Shown here piece by piece: positions 21,363 through 25,252 of a DNA stretch of 25,252 nt. The notes under the pieces were generated by a model, which was not told the DNA's origin, made no database searches, and saw nothing but the letters and a program-made list of their open reading frames with translations. The translations under genes were made by a program, and so were the position numbers. This DNA is from Desulfobacterales bacterium. GTDB lineage: Bacteria; Desulfobacterota; Desulfobacteria; Desulfobacterales; UBA11574. The stretch's first letter is position 1, and the number at the start of each line of letters is the position of its first letter. Where the stretch lies: positions 1-25,252 of the forward strand of contig JAQYVG010000008.1 of NCBI GenBank assembly GCA_030145595.1, read 5' to 3'.

Positions 21363-24300
21363 ATGGCACTAACACGTCGAGAGTTTATCAAGTGGTCAGG
21401 GAGTGCGGGGGTAGCCGCAGCTGCCCTGTGTCTTGGCTTGGATTTGAAACCGGTGCAGTCTTATGCCGCCGGCTTGAAAATCCTTAAAGCCAAGGAGACC
21501 ACCACCATCTGTCCTTACTGCGCCGTCGGATGCGGCATCATCTGCCACTCTAAGAAATCCGGCCGGCTTATCAACACCGAGGGCGATCCGGACCATCCCA
21601 TCAATGAAGGATCTTTATGCGCCAAGGGGGCGGCTCTTTTCCAGATGACGGAAAACAAGGCCCGCCTGACAAATCCCCTCTACCGGGCGCCTGAAAGCGA
21701 CGAATGGGAGGAGCTTGAATGGGAAGATGCTATTCAGATGATCGCCGAACGGGTCAAAAAAACCCGTGACGCCACCTTCACCGAGAAAAACGCTAAAGGC
21801 CAGGTGGTCAACCGTACTACCGGCATCGCCCATGTGGGTTCAGCGGCCCTGGACAATGAGGAATGCTGGGTCTTGCAGGGCATCATGCGCGCCATGGGCC
21901 TGGTCTATATCGAACATCAGGCTCGTATCTGACACAGCGCGACTGTTGCGGCTCTGGCAGAGTCGTTCGGACGCGGTGCCATGACCAACCATTGGATCGA
22001 TATTCGCAATTCCGACTGCATCCTGATCATGGGATCCAATGCAGCCGAAAACCATCCGATTTCCATGAAGTGGGTCGAGGCGGCTACAGATAAAGGGGCC
22101 AAGCTTATCAGCGTTGATCCCCGTTTTACACGTACATCATCAAAAGCCGACATATACGCTCCTTTGCGGTCGGGTACCGACATCGCCTTTTTAGGCGGGA
22201 TGATGAATTACATCCTCACCAACAAAAAATACCACAAGGAATACGCGGCCAATTACACCAACGCCAGCTTTATCTTAGGTCCCAAGTATGATTTCAAAGA
22301 CGGTATTTTTGCCGGCTTCGATTCCGGGACAAAGAAGTACGACAAGTCCATGTGGGCTTTTGCAAGAGATGGCAAAGGCATTCCCAAGAGGGACCTGACC
22401 CTAAAGGACCCGCGCTGCGTTTTCCAACTGATGAAGAAACACTACGCGCGTTATACCCCGAAAACGGTTTCGGCCATCACCGGCACTTCAACCAAGGATC
22501 TCAAAAAGGTGTGGGAAACTTACGCCAAAACCGGGGCCGTGGATCAGACCGGCACCATCATGTACGCCATGGGCTGGACCCAGCACACGACGGGTGTGCA
22601 GAACATCCGTATGATGGCTATGATTCAGCTCATTTTGGGCAATATGGGAAGGCCCGGCGGCGGCGTCAATGCCTTGCGCGGGGAGTCAAATGTGCAGGGT
22701 TCCACCGACCACTGCCTGCTGTGGCACATCTGGCCGGGCTATTTGAAAACGCCCAGGGCATCCAATGTTTCTTTGGAGGCTTATAATAAGAAGTGGACTC
22801 CTACGACCAATGATCCCATCAGTGCCAACTGGTGGCAGCACACCCCCAAGTATTCGGTCAGTTTCCTCAAATCAATGTTCGGCGAAGCCGCCACCGCTAA
22901 AAACGATTTCGGTTATTCCTGGATGCCGAAGGTGGATGACGGCGTGGTGTATTCCTGGCTGGACCTCTTTGATGAAATGTACAAAGGGAGCTTCAAGGGC
23001 TTTTTTGCCTGGGGCCAGAACCCGGCCTGTTCCGGGGCCAACGCCAACAAGACCCGCAAGGCCATGGCCAAGCTGGACTGGATGGTCAACGTCAACCTTT
23101 TTGACAACGAAACCGCCTCGTTCTGGAAAGGGCCCGGCATGGAGCCCGGAGAAATCAAGACCGAAGTCTTTGTCCTGCCGTGTGTCACCAGTGTGGAAAA
23201 AGAGGGCTCGATTACCAACTCCGGCCGCTGGAGCCAGTGGCGCTATCAGGCTGCCAAACCGCCCAGGGGCTGCAAGCCCGACGGCGATATTATGGTCGAG
23301 CTGTTTGAAAAAATCCGCGCGTTGTACAAAGACGGCGGAGCATTTCCCGAGCCGATCCTCAATATGCGCTGGGATTTTGTCAACAAAGGCAAATTCGATG
23401 CCCACGCCGTGGCCAAGCTGATCAACGGGTACTTTGAAAAGGATACGACCGTAAAGGGCAAGTCCTTTAAGAAGGGCACCCTGGTTCCGTCTTTCGCCTA
23501 TCTAAAGGACGACGGCTCCACCAGCTCGGCTAACTGGCTATATTGTAATTCCTACACGGAAAAGGGCAACATGGCCGCGCGACGCGGCAAGAAAGATCCC
23601 ACCGGTATGGGGCTGTATCCCGAATGGTCCTGGTGCTGGCCGGTAAACCGGCGTATCATTTACAACCGCGCGTCGGTTGACATGAACGGCAAGCCCTGGT
23701 CGAAAAATAAAAACATTCTGGCATGGAACGGGAAAAAATGGGTGGGCGACGTGCCCGACGGCGGCTGGCCGCCCATGGTAAACCAGGCCAAGACCAGGCG
23801 GCCCTTTATTATGAAGCCGGACGGTGTGGCCTCGGTCTTCGGTCCCGGCCGGGCCGACGGACCTTTTCCCGAGCATTACGAACCGATCGAGTGTCCGGTG
23901 GAGAAAAACCTGATGTCAGGTACTTTCACCAATCCAGTGGCGGCGATTTACGGAACAGATGCGGATGTTTACAAAACCTGTGATCCGCGTTTTCCCTTTG
24001 TGTGCACTACCTACCGGGTCACCGAGCACTGGCAGACCGGTGTGCTTACCCGCTGGCAGCCCTGGCTGCTGGAGACCCAACCAGCGCTTTTTGTGGAAAT
24101 GAGCCTGGAACTGGCCAAATTAAAGGAGATTGCGAACGGTGAAAAGTGCAAAGTCTCCTCGGGTCGCGGTGAAGTGGAAGCTGTGGCCATGGTGACCGGA
24201 CGGTTTAAGCCCTTTACCATTATGGGACAGACCATTCACCAAGTGGGCCTGCCCTGGTGCTTTGGATGGGTGCATCCCGAAGATGGCGGAGATTCGGCCA

Positions 24301-24395
24301 ACCTGTTGACTCCATCCGCCGGTGATCCCAACACAAGAATCCCGGAGACCAAGGCGTTTATGGTCAACGTGGAAAAATTAGGAAAAAGGGGGTAA
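21363..24395 (+). CDS. fdhA: Formate dehydrogenase alpha subunit, selenoprotein (Sec190), Tat-exported
   Basis: Read through one TGA (21930-21932), this is a 1010-residue molybdopterin enzyme. It has a twin-arginine signal (T-R-R-E-F-I-K-W, then an Ala-rich stretch to about 37) and a [4Fe-4S] site C50-x2-C53-x3-C57 and C86 (S-L-C-A-K-G). Sec190 in Q-A-R-I-[U]-H-S-A-T-V is followed by F-G-R-G-A-M-T-N-H-W, essentially as in E. coli FdnG. The downstream ORF has the two bis-MGD-binding halves, with G-N-M-G-R-P-G-G-G-V-N-A-L-R-G near 432-447, ending in the dinucleotide-binding C-terminal domain. It oxidises formate to CO2, or the reverse, at a Mo or W centre in the periplasm. The size and partner match the soluble FdhAB of Desulfovibrio. 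It has a strong ribosome site (AAAGGAGG). fdhB follows after 3 nt. No membrane gamma subunit is present. Confidence 0.95.
21930..21966 (+). promoter_or_regulatory. SECIS element of fdhA
   Basis: After the TGA (21930-21932), nucleotides 16-34 (21948-21966) fold into an 8-pair stem. GCGGCUCU pairs with AGAGUCGU including two G-U pairs, and the loop is GGC at nucleotides 24-26. The size, distance and a loop starting with G fit bacterial SECIS elements bound by SelB. Confidence 0.8.
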
Positions 24396-24398
24396 GTC

Positions 24399-25049
24399 AT
24401 GGCTGGTAAATTTTTCTTTGTAGATACGACCCGTTGTACCGCCTGCCGCGGCTGCCAAATTGCCTGCAAGCAGTGGAACAAGCTGCCCGCCGGCAAAACC
24501 ATGCAGTACGGCTCCTACCAGAACCCGGCGGATCTGGATGGCAACACCTACCGCCTGGTGCGCTTTGATGAGCATCCCTCCAAGAAGAACTCCATGGTCT
24601 GGTATTTTTTCACAGAGGCCTGCCGTCACTGCCTGGCGCCGCCGTGTAAAAAGAAGGCCGACCAGGTTGTAAAGGATGCCATTATTGTGAACGACTTTGG
24701 GGCGGTTCTATACACCAAGGACACCAAAAAGCTGAAAAAAGCAGCCAAGGCCATTAAACAGGCCTGTCCCTGGAGTATTCCCAACTGGAGCAATAAAAAG
24801 AAGCAGATCGTCAAGTGCCATATGTGCCACGAACGCGTTGCGGCCGGGTTGAAAACGGCCTGTTCCAAGGCCTGTCCCACCGGAGCGCTTAACTTTGGTG
24901 AGGAGGCCGAGATGAAAAAGCTTGCCAACGAGCGTCTGGCAGCGGCCAAGAAAAAATTTGGCAAAGGTGAGATTCTGGACCTCGAAGACGTGCGGGTACT
25001 ATATTTGGTAATAGATGAACAGTCCAAATATCGCCCGGTAGCGCTTTAA
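24399..25049 (+). CDS. fdhB: Formate dehydrogenase beta (iron-sulfur) subunit
   Basis: This 216-residue protein has cysteine groups for four [4Fe-4S] clusters: C13-x2-C16-x2-C19-x3-C23 (C-T-A-C-R-G-C-Q-I-A-C), C-R-H-C-L-A-P-P-C, A-C-P-W, and C-H-M-C-H then A-C-S-K-A-C-P-T-G-A. This is the arrangement of the small subunit of FdhAB/FdnH-type enzymes. It lacks a C-terminal membrane helix and a signal peptide, as expected for a protein exported in complex with Tat-targeted FdhA. It would carry electrons from the Mo/W site to the periplasmic tetrahaem cytochromes. It starts 3 nt after fdhA and is followed by a strong terminator. Confidence 0.93.
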   Translation: MAGKFFFVDTTRCTACRGCQIACKQWNKLPAGKTMQYGSYQNPADLDGNTYRLVRFDEHPSKKNSMVWYFFTEACRHCLAPPCKKKADQVVKDAIIVNDFGAVLYTKDTKKLKKAAKAIKQACPWSIPNWSNKKKQIVKCHMCHERVAAGLKTACSKACPTGALNFGEEAEMKKLANERLAAAKKKFGKGEILDLEDVRVLYLVIDEQSKYRPVAL

Positions 25050-25055
25050 TCGGGT

Positions 25056-25092
25056 TTAGGGGCTCCGCTAAGGCGGAGCCCCTAATTTTTTT
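25056..25092 (+). terminator. Strong Rho-independent terminator of fdhAB
   Basis: A perfect 13-pair stem (TTAGGGGCTCCGC / GCGGAGCCCCTAA) with loop TAAG is followed by seven T. It starts 6 nt after the fdhB stop codon. The symmetry (AATTTTTTT after, TTTAG before) makes it mainly active on the + strand. Confidence 0.95.
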
Positions 25093-25130
25093 GTATTTTA
25101 TGGCAAAAATCAATTATTGAGCAGTACATT

Positions 25131-25252
25131 ATTTCACGCAAAGGCGCAAAGCCCGCAAAGGAAAACAAAGATAAATTGTTAAAGAATCTTGGCGTCTTTG
25201 TTTACCCCGTAGGTCCCCGTGGAATTGCCGGGACAAGCCCCGTAGAATTACC
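25131..25252. repeat. Intergenic repeat cluster at the window's right end
   Basis: CGCAAAG occurs three times (25137-25143, 25145-25151, 25154-25160), and a related inverted form GGCGTCTTTG follows near 25192. This resembles the 'cacgcaaaggcgcaaag' type dispersed repeats common in Desulfobacterota. At the edge, two imperfect 15-bp copies CCCCGTRGAATTRCC lie at 25215-25229 and 25238-25252, a 23-bp period that may continue beyond the window. No gene is seen in this stretch. Confidence 0.5.

Noticed and set aside
22765..23421. Long overlapping + strand ORF of 218 residues in fdhA
   Set aside because: It is an alternative frame of the G+C-rich fdhA gene, rich in Pro, Ser and Arg, with no family resemblance.

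Overview
The window looks like chromosome of an anaerobic Desulfobacterota (former Deltaproteobacteria), most likely a sulfate reducer or syntroph of the Desulfobacterales kind. The reasons are the gene families: a selenocysteine formate dehydrogenase with a Tat signal, tetrahaem c3-type cytochromes, an HmcE/HmcF (TmcC/TmcB, DsrM/DsrK-like) membrane module, and a large soluble Hdr/Mvh-type flavin and iron-sulfur cluster. No rRNA, tRNA, CRISPR array or dsr gene is present, so this rests on gene content alone.

Layout. (1) 1-2.95 kb is an A+T-rich accessory segment on the + strand. It holds a partial transglutaminase-like gene, a complete REP-associated tyrosine transposase (RAYT) element with 28-bp terminal inverted repeats, a hypothetical gene whose stop codon lies in an integron-type attC site, a ParD-like antitoxin, and the first codons of a broken RelE/ParE-like toxin that runs into the end of fusA. 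(2) 2.99-5.59 kb on the - strand is a GerMN-domain lipoprotein/periplasmic-type gene overlapping an EF-G gene by 4 nt. (3) 5.6-6.4 kb holds a palindromic repeat and a stand-alone response regulator. (4) 17.08-6.53 kb on the - strand is one tight seven-gene operon: hdrC, hdrB, a very large hdrA with an inserted GltD/NfnB-like NAD(P)H module, mvhD, an FrhB/FdhB-like gene, a second double-module hdrA, and a DsrK/HmcF-like iron-sulfur protein interrupted by an in-frame TGA. (5) 17.45-21.10 kb on the + strand is a tetrahaem cytochrome, a NarI-like membrane cytochrome b, an HmcF-like protein, and a second, closely similar tetrahaem cytochrome. (6) 21.36-25.05 kb on the + strand is fdhAB, encoding a soluble periplasmic formate dehydrogenase, ending in a strong terminator and followed by repeats.

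How they fit. Periplasmic FdhAB would oxidise formate (or reduce CO2) and exchange electrons with the tetrahaem cytochromes, which would pass them to the membrane cytochrome b and the cytoplasmic HmcF-like protein. The divergent Hdr operon would encode a cytoplasmic flavin-based bifurcating or confurcating complex, with FrhB/MvhD and the GltD-like insert as candidate electron entry points and HdrBC plus the DsrK-like selenoprotein as disulfide or thiol-type sites. This scheme is inference from families and neighbourhood.

The most notable point is that two genes (6533-7759 and 21363-24395) appear to be selenoproteins. Each has an in-frame TGA followed by a hairpin covering nucleotides 16-34 after the TGA, with a three-base loop starting with G at nucleotides 24-26. 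The formate dehydrogenase case is classical. In the DsrK/HmcF-like protein, TGA replaces a cysteine that the window's own paralogue (18639-20033) retains, and a standard ORF caller would split this gene in two.
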